A stretch of 8,279 nucleotides of DNA from Ruminococcaceae bacterium UBA6855 (GCA_002451755.1 DKDF01000041.1:14424-22702), one strand, 5' to 3'. Positions 1 through 5,938 are shown, counted from the stretch's first letter. Made by a program: numbers and translations. The notes: generated by a model not told the origin, from the sequence alone.

Positions 1-3
1 ACT

Positions 4-36
4 TCTTCACTCTTCACTTTTACTTTTTACTTTATC
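4..36. repeat. short degenerate heptamer tandem repeat
   Basis: On the plus strand two perfect TCTTCAC heptamers (4-10 and 11-17) are followed by decayed copies (TTTTAC at 18-23, TTTTTAC at 24-30, TTTATC at 31-36). On the minus strand this reads as AGTGAAG-type units just beyond the feo operon terminator. The array probably continues beyond the window edge, so its true length is unknown. It contains no gene that I can see. Confidence 0.5.
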
Positions 37-70
37 AAAAAAAGGGAGGCACGCCGTGCCTCCCCTTTTT
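37..70 (-). terminator. Rho-independent terminator of the feo operon
   Basis: A perfect 9-bp GC-rich stem (GGGAGGCAC at 44-52 paired with GTGCCTCCC at 56-64) encloses a 3-nt loop. On the minus strand the stem is followed by seven T residues (37-43). On the plus strand it is followed by C and five T, so it may work in both directions. It lies about 60 bases after the stop codon of the last feo-operon gene, where an operon terminator is expected. Confidence 0.9.
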
Positions 71-102
71 GCGTCCCGAAAACGGCGTTTTGCAGACCGC
101 CG

Positions 103-122
103 CTTTCGCCGGGCGGCGAAAG
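103..122. repeat. GC-rich inverted repeat downstream of the feo operon
   Basis: CTTTCGCC (103-110) and GGCGAAAG (115-122) form a perfect 8-bp stem with a 4-nt loop. It lies between the stop codon of the Cys-rich small protein gene and the terminator at 37-70. No T run follows on either strand, so it is probably not a terminator itself. It could stabilise the 3' end of the feo transcript. Confidence 0.5.
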
Positions 123-129
123 TTCGCCT

Positions 130-306
130 TTATTTACCGCTTCCGTGGCACTGGCCGTGCAATGCACAGTGCGCACAGTTGCAGCCGCAGGAGGATTTGC
201 CTTTCTTTTTATCTTTGACAAGATTGTATATAATCAGTGCCACGATAACGGCAAGCACAAGGCATATTATAATGGTTGCAATATTCTTTGATAACCACGC
301 GAGCAT
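130..306 (-). CDS. FeoB-associated Cys-rich membrane protein (58 aa)
   Basis: This short gene encodes 58 residues: an N-terminal hydrophobic span (about residues 8-29, ending LIIYNLV), a lysine-rich stop-transfer stretch (31-37, KDKKKGK), then a cysteine/histidine cluster with C40, C42, C44, C47 and C53 plus H46, H50 and H54. That layout matches the small 'FeoB-associated Cys-rich membrane protein' family, which is recurrently encoded beside feoB in Firmicutes. The positive-inside rule puts the Cys tail in the cytoplasm. The ATG follows an AAGGAG ribosome binding site by about 9 nt and lies 34 bases after the feoB stop, so it is the last gene of the feo operon. The family's role is not established. 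The Cys/His tail suggests metal handling next to the FeoB pore, which is inference. It could take the place of FeoC, for which no gene is seen. Confidence 0.9.
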   Translation of the reverse strand: MLAWLSKNIATIIICLVLAVIVALIIYNLVKDKKKGKSSCGCNCAHCALHGQCHGSGK

Positions 307-340
307 TTGAAAAGACTCCTTTCACAGATTGTGTTTTGCT

Positions 341-2854
341 TTATTTCGTAACCTTTACATCGGAGGTCAGCTTTGTGGCTTCCTTGTAAGGACGCACGAG
401 CATGAAGATTATCAGGGCGAGGAAGATGAACGCGAACACAAGGCTTACGATATCAACTGCGCCGTGGATGTTGCCGGTGAAGAGGTTGCCGAACTGGTTT
501 ATCATAAGGGAGATAACATAGGCGAAGCCGCACTGATAGCCGATTGCGAACCAGGTCCACTTTGCGCTGTTCATCTCACGCTTGATAGCGCCGATAGCTG
601 CGAAGCAGGGAGCGCACAGAAGGTTGAAGACGAGGAACGAATAAGCGGTTATACCGGTGAACGCCTTTGCAAGGGTTGCATAAACGTTGCCGTCCGCGCC
701 GTAGAGTATACCCATCGTACCGACGATGTTCTCCTTTGCGACAAGTCCGGTGATAGAAGCGACGGTTGCCTGCCAGTTGCCCCAGCCGAGCGGAACGAAG
801 ATCCAGGCGATAGCCGAGCCGACCTTTGCGAGCAGGGACTGATCCAGCTGATCCTCTGCAAGCATTCCGAAGTGGCCGTCTACGAAGCCGAAGTAAGAGG
901 TGAACCAGACAACGATAGTTGAAAGAAGGATGATTGTACCTGCCTTCTTGATGAAGGACCAGCCGCGCTCCCACATGGAGCGGAGGACGTTCTTGAGGGT
1001 CGGCCAGTGATAGGCGGGAAGCTCCATAACGAACGGAGCGGGATCGCCGGAGAACATCTTTGTCTTCTTGAGCATGATGCCCGAGCAGATGATAGCCGCC
1101 ATGCCGATGAAGTAAGCGGAGGTCGATACCAGAGCGGAGCCGCCGAAGAGCGCGCCTGCGATCATGGCGATGAACGGTACCTTAGCGCCGCAGGGGATGA
1201 ATGTTGTTGTCATTATGGTCATACGGCGGTCGCGCTCATTTTCAATGGTACGCGAAGCCATGATTCCGGGAACGCCGCAGCCGGTGCCGATAAGCATCGG
1301 GATGAAGGATTTACCGGAAAGACCGAACTTGCGGAATATACGGTCAAGGACGAATGCGATACGGGCCATGTAGCCGCACGCCTCAAGGAAGGCGAGGAGC
1401 AGGAACAGGACGAGCATCTGGGGAACGAAGCCGAGAACAGCACCGACGCCGGCGATGATACCGTCGTTGATAAGTCCGCTGAGCCAGTCAGCCGCGCCGA
1501 CTTTTTCAAGTCCTTCGCCGACGAGAACCGGGATGCCGGGCACCCACACGCCGTAAGCAGCGGGATCGGGCTCGTCGAAGCCCTTCTCTTCAAGGTACTT
1601 GACAGCGTCAACATAGGTCATGCCTACTGTTGCTTCTTCTTCATCCTTGGAGAGGTTTGCGGGGATTGCCGAATAATAAGCGGTCATTGCGTTGACAGCG
1701 AGGGTCTCTTCATCCTCAACATCAACCGTTGCGGTGTCCGCTGTGGGCTGATAAGCTTTCATCTCGGAAAGAGCCTTGTCGGCGTCGAAATCCTCTGCGC
1801 CGAAGTCAATGCCGGTGAATGCGCTGACAGCCTCGGTAGCTGCGGTGTAGTCATCAGCGTCGGTCGAATAAGCCTTCGAGCCGATGCCGAGCAGGTGCCA
1901 GCCGTCGCCGAACACTCCGTCGTTCATCCAGTCGGTCGCGAACGAGCCGACAGTGACCATGGAGATGTAGTAGACGAGGAACATGATAACTGCGAATATC
2001 GGAAGTCCGAGCCAGCGGTTTGTGACGACCTTATCGATCTTGTCGGAGGTCGAGAGCTGACCGACGTTCTTCTTTTTGTAGCAGGCTTTAATTATAGATG
2101 CGATATAGATATATCTCTCATTTGTGATGATGGACTCTGCGTCGTCATCCATCTCCTTCTCGACCGCCTGAATGTCGCCCTCGATGTGCTCAAGGGTTGC
2201 CTTGTCGAGGTTGAGCTTCGCGAGAACCTTGTCGTCGCGCTCAAAGATTTTGATGGCGTACCATCTCTGCTGCTCCTCGGGCAGACCGTGAACGGCAGCT
2301 TCTTCGATGTGGGCGATAGCGTGCTCGACGGAGCCTTCAAAGGTGTGCATCGGAACAGTTTTGGTGCTCTTTGCAGCCTCGATTGCCGCCTCGGCCGCGT
2401 CCATAACTCCGTCACCTTTAAGGGCGGAGATCTCAACTATCTTGCAGCCGAGCTGGCGGGAGAGCTCATCGACATTTATCTTGTCGCCGTTCTTCTTGAC
2501 GACGTCCATCATGTTGATGGCGATAACAACGGGGATTCCGAGCTCGGTCAGCTGGGTGGTGAGATAGAGGTTTCTTTCGAGGTTCGTGCCGTCGATTATG
2601 TTAAGTATAGCATCGGGGCGCTCATCGATAAGATAGTTTCTCGCGACAACTTCCTCGAGGGTGTAGGGCGAGAGCGAGTAGATACCGGGAAGGTCGGTGA
2701 TGATAACGCCGTCATGCTTTTTGAGTTTTCCTTCTTTTTTCTCAACCGTAACGCCCGGCCAGTTACCGACGAACTGGTTCGAACCGGTGAGAGCGTTGAA
2801 CAATGTGGTTTTACCGCTGTTGGGGTTACCCGCAAGAGCAATGCGTAAATCCAT
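341..2854 (-). CDS. feoB: Ferrous iron transport protein B (FeoB) with acidic extracytoplasmic insert
   Basis: FeoB moves Fe(II) across the cytoplasmic membrane. The N-terminal GTPase domain is complete: G1 GNPNSGKT (9-16), the switch I segment GNWPGVTVEKKEG (30-42), G3 DLPG (54-57), G4 NMMD (114-117) and G5 SALKG (143-147). A helical linker (about 165-275) leads to the first membrane span (about 282-303). The transport core carries both Gate motifs, GTGCGVPGIMASRT (523-536) and PCGAKVPF (554-561), the family signature FVMELPAYHWP (608-618), and LCAPCFAAIGAIKRE (746-760) near the last spans. At 837 aa it is longer than typical FeoB (about 650-770). The excess is a D/E-rich stretch at about 326-436 in the loop after the first span, predicted to be outside the cell. 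The ATG has an AGAGAGG site about 10 nt upstream. The gene lies 50 bases after feoA-2. Identity is certain; the role of the insert is unknown. Confidence 0.98.
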   Translation of the reverse strand: MDLRIALAGNPNSGKTTLFNALTGSNQFVGNWPGVTVEKKEGKLKKHDGVIITDLPGIYSLSPYTLEEVVARNYLIDERPDAILNIIDGTNLERNLYLTTQLTELGIPVVIAINMMDVVKKNGDKINVDELSRQLGCKIVEISALKGDGVMDAAEAAIEAAKSTKTVPMHTFEGSVEHAIAHIEEAAVHGLPEEQQRWYAIKIFERDDKVLAKLNLDKATLEHIEGDIQAVEKEMDDDAESIITNERYIYIASIIKACYKKKNVGQLSTSDKIDKVVTNRWLGLPIFAVIMFLVYYISMVTVGSFATDWMNDGVFGDGWHLLGIGSKAYSTDADDYTAATEAVSAFTGIDFGAEDFDADKALSEMKAYQPTADTATVDVEDEETLAVNAMTAYYSAIPANLSKDEEEATVGMTYVDAVKYLEEKGFDEPDPAAYGVWVPGIPVLVGEGLEKVGAADWLSGLINDGIIAGVGAVLGFVPQMLVLFLLLAFLEACGYMARIAFVLDRIFRKFGLSGKSFIPMLIGTGCGVPGIMASRTIENERDRRMTIMTTTFIPCGAKVPFIAMIAGALFGGSALVSTSAYFIGMAAIICSGIMLKKTKMFSGDPAPFVMELPAYHWPTLKNVLRSMWERGWSFIKKAGTIILLSTIVVWFTSYFGFVDGHFGMLAEDQLDQSLLAKVGSAIAWIFVPLGWGNWQATVASITGLVAKENIVGTMGILYGADGNVYATLAKAFTGITAYSFLVFNLLCAPCFAAIGAIKREMNSAKWTWFAIGYQCGFAYVISLMINQFGNLFTGNIHGAVDIVSLVFAFIFLALIIFMLVRPYKEATKLTSDVKVTK

Positions 2855-2904
2855 TTTGATAGCCTCTCTTTCTTGAAATTATATCAGCTTTTCTGCGCGG
2901 GGTC

Positions 2905-3126
2905 TTATTCGACCTCGATCATGTCCGCGTCGGCCTTTCTGAGCGAGAGCTCATAGCCGCGCACCGTGATCTCGACCGGATCGCCGAGAGGCGCGACCTT
3001 ACGGATATAGACCTCCACGCCCTTGGTCAGTCCCATGTCCATGATGCGGCGCTTTGTTGCGCCCTCTCCGTGGAGCTTGACTACCTTGACCGTTTCGCCG
3101 ATCTTAGCCTGCCTGAGAGTTTTCAT
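2905..3126 (-). CDS. feoA: FeoA-family protein (second feoA of the operon)
   Basis: A 73-residue SH3-like FeoA domain, the usual length for stand-alone FeoA. Family features are the N-terminal L-x-x-A-K-I-G-E-T-V-K-V (residues 4-15), the central block RRIMDMGLTKGVEVYIRKVAPLGDP (about 26-50), and the C-terminal LSLRKADADMIEVE stretch. FeoA is a small cytoplasmic partner that promotes FeoB-dependent Fe(II) uptake, probably by contacting the GTPase domain. The start codon has a near-perfect site (AAAGGAGG, about 9 nt upstream), the strongest in the operon. The gene sits between feoA-1 (88-base gap) and feoB (50-base gap) and should be co-transcribed with both. It is clearly diverged from the upstream FeoA-like protein, so the two are not a recent duplication. 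Confidence 0.96.
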   Translation of the reverse strand: MKTLRQAKIGETVKVVKLHGEGATKRRIMDMGLTKGVEVYIRKVAPLGDPVEITVRGYELSLRKADADMIEVE

Positions 3127-3214
3127 TGCTTATATCCTCCTTTTGTGCAATATTCTTCTGAGTGGTGTTGTGACCGCTTGGTACAACCGCTATATGTACT
3201 GCGCCGCAGCGCCG

Positions 3215-3427
3215 TCATATCATGATTTTCTTCGCCATCTCTTCGCTTATGGCAACGCGCGACTCCTTGACGTTGACTATAACATTTCCGCCCAGGGCGT
3301 TGACTACCTTTACAGTGCCGCCGACGACAAAGCCGAGATTTTCGAGATGCTGTTTTACCTCCGGGCTGCCGCCTATCTTCTTGATGATATTCTCTTCGCC
3401 GACTTGTGCGAACATCAAAGGCATCAT
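3215..3427 (-). CDS. feoA: FeoA-family protein (first gene of the feo operon)
   Basis: A 70-residue FeoA-like SH3-fold protein starting MMPLMFAQVGEE. The FeoA pattern is visible in KIGGSPEVKQHLENLGFVVGGTVKVV (about 17-42), an L-x-x-L-G-F-x-x-G-x-x-V-x-V core, followed by G-G-N-V-I-V-N-V-K-E-S-R-V-A-I, which resembles the C-terminal beta strands of FeoA. The frame stays open upstream to an ATG at 3502. That start is rejected because it would fall inside operator 2, about 10 nt from the predicted transcription start, with no ribosome binding site. The ATG at 3427 has AGAGGG 7 nt upstream. Two adjacent divergent FeoA proteins before FeoB are common in clostridia. This copy is the less typical of the two, and whether it binds FeoB or has another role is not known. 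Confidence 0.93.
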   Translation of the reverse strand: MMPLMFAQVGEENIIKKIGGSPEVKQHLENLGFVVGGTVKVVNALGGNVIVNVKESRVAISEEMAKKIMI

Positions 3428-3461
3428 ATTGAGTCCCTCTTCCTCTTTTGTATTTCCGGGA

Positions 3462-3475
3462 TTAGCATACGCTAA
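3462..3475. promoter_or_regulatory. DtxR-type operator 1 (feo leader)
   Basis: TTAGC (3462-3466), ATAC, GCTAA (3471-3475): perfect 5-bp arms with a 4-nt centre. It lies within the feo 5' leader, about 37-50 nt downstream of the predicted transcription start and 34 bp centre-to-centre from operator 2. The arms resemble the TTAGG/GCTAA half-sites known for DtxR/IdeR operators. No T run follows, so it is not a terminator. Confidence 0.8.
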
Positions 3476-3495
3476 CCTTGGGGCTTTAAAATTGA

Positions 3496-3509
3496 TTAGC
3501 ACCCGCTAA
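3496..3509. promoter_or_regulatory. DtxR-type operator 2 (at feo transcription start)
   Basis: TTAGC (3496-3500), ACCC, GCTAA (3505-3509), with the same arms as operators 1 and 3 and a different centre. The predicted feo start point is near 3512, so this site covers about +3 to +16, where a bound repressor would block initiation or promoter escape. This is the best placed of the three sites for feo repression. Confidence 0.83.
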
Positions 3510-3518
3510 CCGTGATAT

Positions 3519-3547
3519 ATCGTACTCCAATAGTTATCCCCTGTCAA
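3519..3547 (-). promoter_or_regulatory. sigma-A promoter of the feo operon
   Basis: On the minus strand TTGACA (3547-3542, a perfect -35) is separated by 17 bp from TACGAT (3524-3519, 4 of 6 matches to the -10 consensus). The predicted start point is near 3512, giving a leader of about 85 nt before feoA-1. The start point lies directly at operator 2, which fits metal-dependent repression. Confidence 0.75.
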
Positions 3548-3603
3548 TAGAGTTTTTTCAATTTTTTGCCTTAAGATGCAATTTCGGCGACATCCACAAA
3601 CAA

Positions 3604-3617
3604 TTAGCCTATGCTAA
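3604..3617. promoter_or_regulatory. DtxR-type operator 3 (between divergent promoters)
   Basis: TTAGC (3604-3608), CTAT, GCTAA (3613-3617). It is about 100 bp upstream of the feo start point and about 80 bp upstream of the repressor-gene start point, so it overlaps neither core promoter as predicted. Possible roles are cooperative binding or looping with operators 1 and 2, autoregulation, or serving a promoter I did not recognise. Confidence 0.75.
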
Positions 3618-3655
3618 CCGCCTACTTTGGACATTTCATACATATCCATCCGCCC

Positions 3656-3684
3656 TTGATTTTTGCGAAGTGAAGTGATATTAT
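3656..3684 (+). promoter_or_regulatory. sigma-A promoter of the DtxR-type repressor gene
   Basis: TTGATT (3656-3661) and TATTAT (3679-3684) are separated by exactly 17 bp, with TG one base upstream of the -10 (extended -10). The expected start point is near 3691, giving a leader of about 44 nt to the ATG at 3735. Confidence 0.68.
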
Positions 3685-3734
3685 ACCTTTGATATATACA
3701 AATATACACGCCTAAGGTAAAGGGAGGAACAGAT

Positions 3735-4121
3735 ATGCATCTTCAGGAATCGGGCGAAATGTATCTCGAAACCGTCTATGTGCTTTCAAAAAACGGCGTT
3801 GTGCGCTCGCTCGATGTCGCCGAATATATGGGCTTTTCAAAGCCGAGCGTCAGCCGCGCCGTCGGACTTCTCAAACAGGGCGGCTATCTTCTCATGGACA
3901 AGGACGGGTATCTGACCCTCACCGAATCGGGGCTCGATGTGGCAAAGAAAATATATGAGCGCCACACTCTGCTTTCTAAGTTCCTCGTCCGTCTCGGCGT
4001 TGACGAAAAGACCGCCGTCGAAGATGCGTGCAAGATGGAGCACGACATCAGCGACGAGTCGTTTTCGGCGATAAAAGAGCACGTCCGCAGGAACATGAAA
4101 AACGCAGATGAAAATGAATAG
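3735..4121 (+). CDS. DtxR-family metal-dependent repressor, iron-type ligands, short form
   Basis: A 128-residue DtxR/MntR-family regulator. A winged helix-turn-helix domain (about 1-62; recognition helix near SKPSVSRAVGLLK, 35-47; wing DKDGYLTLT, 55-63) is followed by the dimerisation/metal-binding domain (about 65-115). It lacks the C-terminal SH3-like domain of DtxR and IdeR, as in MntR. The primary metal-site residues nevertheless match DtxR: Met9 in GEMYLETVY (DtxR Met10) and Cys99, Glu102, His103 in ACKMEH (DtxR Cys102, Glu105, His106). MntR has Asp8 and Glu99 at the two informative positions, so Fe(II) sensing is predicted. His77 is present, but the other DtxR ancillary-site ligands appear to be missing (Ser81 and Val95 at the DtxR Glu83 and His98 positions). 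The start follows GGAGG by 7 nt. Divergence from feo across three palindromes makes it the likely feo repressor. Confidence 0.95.
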   Translation: MHLQESGEMYLETVYVLSKNGVVRSLDVAEYMGFSKPSVSRAVGLLKQGGYLLMDKDGYLTLTESGLDVAKKIYERHTLLSKFLVRLGVDEKTAVEDACKMEHDISDESFSAIKEHVRRNMKNADENE

Positions 4122-4184
4122 AGAAATCTTTTTAACAGCCGCATATGTGCGGGATAGCAAATAAGATGAACGGAGATGAATTTA

Positions 4185-4802
4185 ATGGCGGTACAGGTAT
4201 ACAATTTCAAGGTCACATACGAGGGATGCGATAACAGAATCCGGAGAGATATCGCGGTGTCGTCGAATTACAGGCTTGCCGACATCGGCTACGCGATTCT
4301 TGCCACATTTGACACCCGCGCATATCATCTTTTTGAAATGAAGTTCAAAGATATGAACTTTGTTCTCTCCGAGGAGGAAAAATACGACACATTGTATTCC
4401 GGCGCCGAGCACTGCGAGCTTCTCTTTGACCGCAAGATAGGTGAACTGGATATGAAGCCCGGCGAGAGCATTGAAATGATTTATGATTTCGGATGCGAAC
4501 AGATCTTTGATATCAGGCTCATGGGAATCGAGGCTATGCCGAAAGGGCACGGAAGAGCATATCCGAAAATCCTGGACGGCGCGGGCAGTGGCATAATCGA
4601 TGACATGAGCGCAGAGGATCTGCTTGAAGTAATAAAAAGAATCGATGCAGGCGAAAGCTCGGGCATTCGCTATTCAAAATATGATCTCTCGCCGTGCCTC
4701 GAACCTCCCGAGTGGGACTACAGAAAATACGATATCGAAAGTGACAACGCTCTTTTCAAGGGCGAAATAGATCTTATCCGCGAGGCGTATGAGAGCTGCT
4801 GA
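4185..4802 (+). CDS. pRiA4b ORF-3-like family protein, function unknown
   Basis: A 205-residue protein that resembles the plasmid pRiA4b ORF-3 family (also seen as a passenger in IS1096-type elements). Recognisable blocks are the N-terminal strand YNFKVTYEG (6-14), the region R30-L-A-D-I-G-Y-A-I-L-A-T-F-D through YHLFEMKF (48-54), KPGESIEMIYDFG (91-103) and AYPKILDGAGSGIIDD (125-140). The acidic C-terminal third (about 141-205) carries the family-like 'E-W-D-Y' segment. No signal peptide or membrane span is seen, so it is probably cytoplasmic. An ATG nine bases upstream (4176) abuts the GGAG. The ATG at 4185 has GGAG at a proper 9-nt spacing and is preferred. It lies 63 bases after the repressor gene on the same strand with no terminator between them, so it may share that transcript. 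No biochemical function is known for the family. Confidence 0.82.
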   Translation: MAVQVYNFKVTYEGCDNRIRRDIAVSSNYRLADIGYAILATFDTRAYHLFEMKFKDMNFVLSEEEKYDTLYSGAEHCELLFDRKIGELDMKPGESIEMIYDFGCEQIFDIRLMGIEAMPKGHGRAYPKILDGAGSGIIDDMSAEDLLEVIKRIDAGESSGIRYSKYDLSPCLEPPEWDYRKYDIESDNALFKGEIDLIREAYESC

Positions 4803-4854
4803 TGGCGATATTTTGCGATTCATCCGCCCGTCTCCATTCAAAACAACCGACATA

Positions 4855-4885
4855 AAAAATCCTACCCGAGATGGGTAGGATTTTT
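4855..4885. terminator. bidirectional Rho-independent terminator
   Basis: A perfect 13-bp stem (AAAAATCCTACCC at 4855-4867 with GGGTAGGATTTTT at 4873-4885) around a 5-nt loop, with the T tract inside the 3' arm on either strand. It separates the converging pRiA4b-like gene (plus) and the hydrolase gene (minus) and can serve both. Confidence 0.92.
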
Positions 4886-4919
4886 CACTCCCCGCCAAAT
4901 CAACGGGGTTTAATTATTA

Positions 4920-5861
4920 TCAAAGATACTTCTTGATAAACTTATCAACGGTTGACCAATATTTTTCGGGGTCGACGGTCGAGGCTTCTGCGTGCGGTGC
5001 GCCGGGGATAACCAGCTTCTCCTTGTCACACGCGGCGGCGCGATAGACGCGCTCCTGCATCCAGAACGGGACGAAGTCGTCCTTGTCGCCGTGGATGAAC
5101 AGGGTCGGCGTGACTGAGTGCGAGACCTGCTCGATGCACGAAGCCTTCTTCATGTCATAGCCCGCACGCAGCATCGTTGCGCTTCTTGCGGCGGAGAGAA
5201 ACGGGAAGGTCGGCAGACCGTAGGCGTCCTTCATGTTGGCTCTGCACTCGTCCCAGACTGATGTATAGCCGCAGTCCTCAATAGCGCAGACGACATTCGA
5301 TTCGAGCGGCTCGCCGGTGGTCATCATGACCGTCGCCGCGCCCATTGAGAGACCGAAGAGCACTATCTTCGCGTTCGCATTCTCGTTGATTATGTAGTCG
5401 ATCCACGCCTTAATGTCGATTCTGTCGTTCCAGCCCATGGAGACATAGTTCGACTCGCTCGCGCCGTGGCCGCAGAGATACGGAAACAGGCAGTTGTAGC
5501 CCATCTCATGGAACTTCTTGCCGAACGAACCCATTCTTCTGGGCGAGCCGGTGTAGCCGTGGATGACTATCACCCAAACATCGCTCGGCTCGTCTGCAAG
5601 GATTATCTCGCCGTGGACATATCCGCCGCGGGGAGTGACTATCTTCACCTTTGCGGGACTCGCGGAATCGAACCACTCCATGCCCTCTTTGGTGATGCCG
5701 TCATACTCGTTCTTTTTCTCGTCCATTTTTTTGGCGATGGACTTTTTGCTCATGGTCTTGTTGAAAATCGCGTTGCCGACAGCAAGATACGCCGCGCCGA
5801 CTGCTGCACCTGCGGAAGCGGCTGCTATGACAAGCTTTTCAGATGAACTTTTCTTTCCCAC
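4920..5861 (-). CDS. membrane-anchored alpha/beta hydrolase (YqkD-like)
   Basis: A 313-residue serine hydrolase of the alpha/beta fold. The N-terminus has a short basic stretch (KKSSSEK) and an Ala/Gly-rich hydrophobic segment (about 10-33), most likely an uncleaved signal anchor. The domain that follows shows the oxyanion-hole motif HGYTGS (101-106), the nucleophile elbow GLSMG with Ser172, the acid loop HGDKDDFVP (Asp261 likely) and the catalytic histidine in PGAPH (His290). Order and size resemble B. subtilis YqkD and related COG1073 hydrolases, whose substrates are unknown. The start is GTG, with AAAGGAA about 11 nt upstream. The only nearby ATG is in another frame. The gene has its own promoter (5906-5934) and ends at the shared terminator at 4855-4885, so it is monocistronic. 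The substrate cannot be deduced. Confidence 0.93.
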   Translation of the reverse strand: MGKKSSSEKLVIAAASAGAAVGAAYLAVGNAIFNKTMSKKSIAKKMDEKKNEYDGITKEGMEWFDSASPAKVKIVTPRGGYVHGEIILADEPSDVWVIVIHGYTGSPRRMGSFGKKFHEMGYNCLFPYLCGHGASESNYVSMGWNDRIDIKAWIDYIINENANAKIVLFGLSMGAATVMMTTGEPLESNVVCAIEDCGYTSVWDECRANMKDAYGLPTFPFLSAARSATMLRAGYDMKKASCIEQVSHSVTPTLFIHGDKDDFVPFWMQERVYRAAACDKEKLVIPGAPHAEASTVDPEKYWSTVDKFIKKYL

Positions 5862-5905
5862 TGAAATTCATTCCTTTCATTTTTATATGAGCCTTATACA
5901 TGAGT

Positions 5906-5934
5906 ATTCTATCATAAAAAGTCCGCAGTTGCAA
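5906..5934 (-). promoter_or_regulatory. sigma-A promoter of the alpha/beta hydrolase gene
   Basis: On the minus strand TTGCAA (5934-5929) and TAGAAT (5911-5906) are 17 bp apart, with TGA directly before the -10 (extended -10). The expected start point is near 5899, giving a leader of about 38 nt before the GTG at 5861. Confidence 0.7.
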
Positions 5935-5938
5935 TAAC

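Larger units (their letters stand above)
3428..3734. promoter_or_regulatory. divergent control region between feo operon and DtxR-type repressor
   Basis: This 307-base stretch has no credible gene. It holds a minus-strand promoter for the feo operon, a plus-strand promoter for the repressor gene, three copies of a TTAGC-N4-GCTAA palindrome (3462, 3496, 3604) and one weaker imperfect palindrome (3566-3581). It is more AT-rich than the flanking genes. The layout of repressor gene, operators and target operon is that of a self-contained metal-responsive switch. Confidence 0.85.

Noticed and set aside
329..922. 197-codon plus-strand frame opposite the feoB 3' end
   Set aside because: Antisense to the conserved FeoB C-terminal membrane spans, with an acidic, domainless product.
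1007..2848. 613-codon open frame on the plus strand opposite feoB
   Set aside because: It is the antisense shadow of feoB. FeoB has all family motifs, while this frame encodes no recognisable domain, lacks a ribosome binding site and is explained by feoB codon bias.
3215..3502. Longer feoA-1 reading frame starting at 3502
   Set aside because: The start would lie inside operator 2 and about 10 nt from the predicted transcription start, without a ribosome binding site. The extension carries no FeoA homology.
3462..3509. Operators 1 and 2 as attenuator or terminator hairpins
   Set aside because: The stems are only 5 bp, no T run follows on either strand, and a third copy lies outside the feo leader. 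DNA operators fit better.
3428..3734. Fur box or iron/manganese riboswitch in the feo control region
   Set aside because: No GATAAT-type Fur repeats and no long structured leader are seen. The repeated TTAGC palindromes with a divergent DtxR-type gene explain the region better.
4122..4919. Insertion sequence around the pRiA4b-like gene
   Set aside because: No transposase gene, terminal inverted repeats or target-site duplication could be seen. The only inverted repeat (4855-4885) is a typical terminator.
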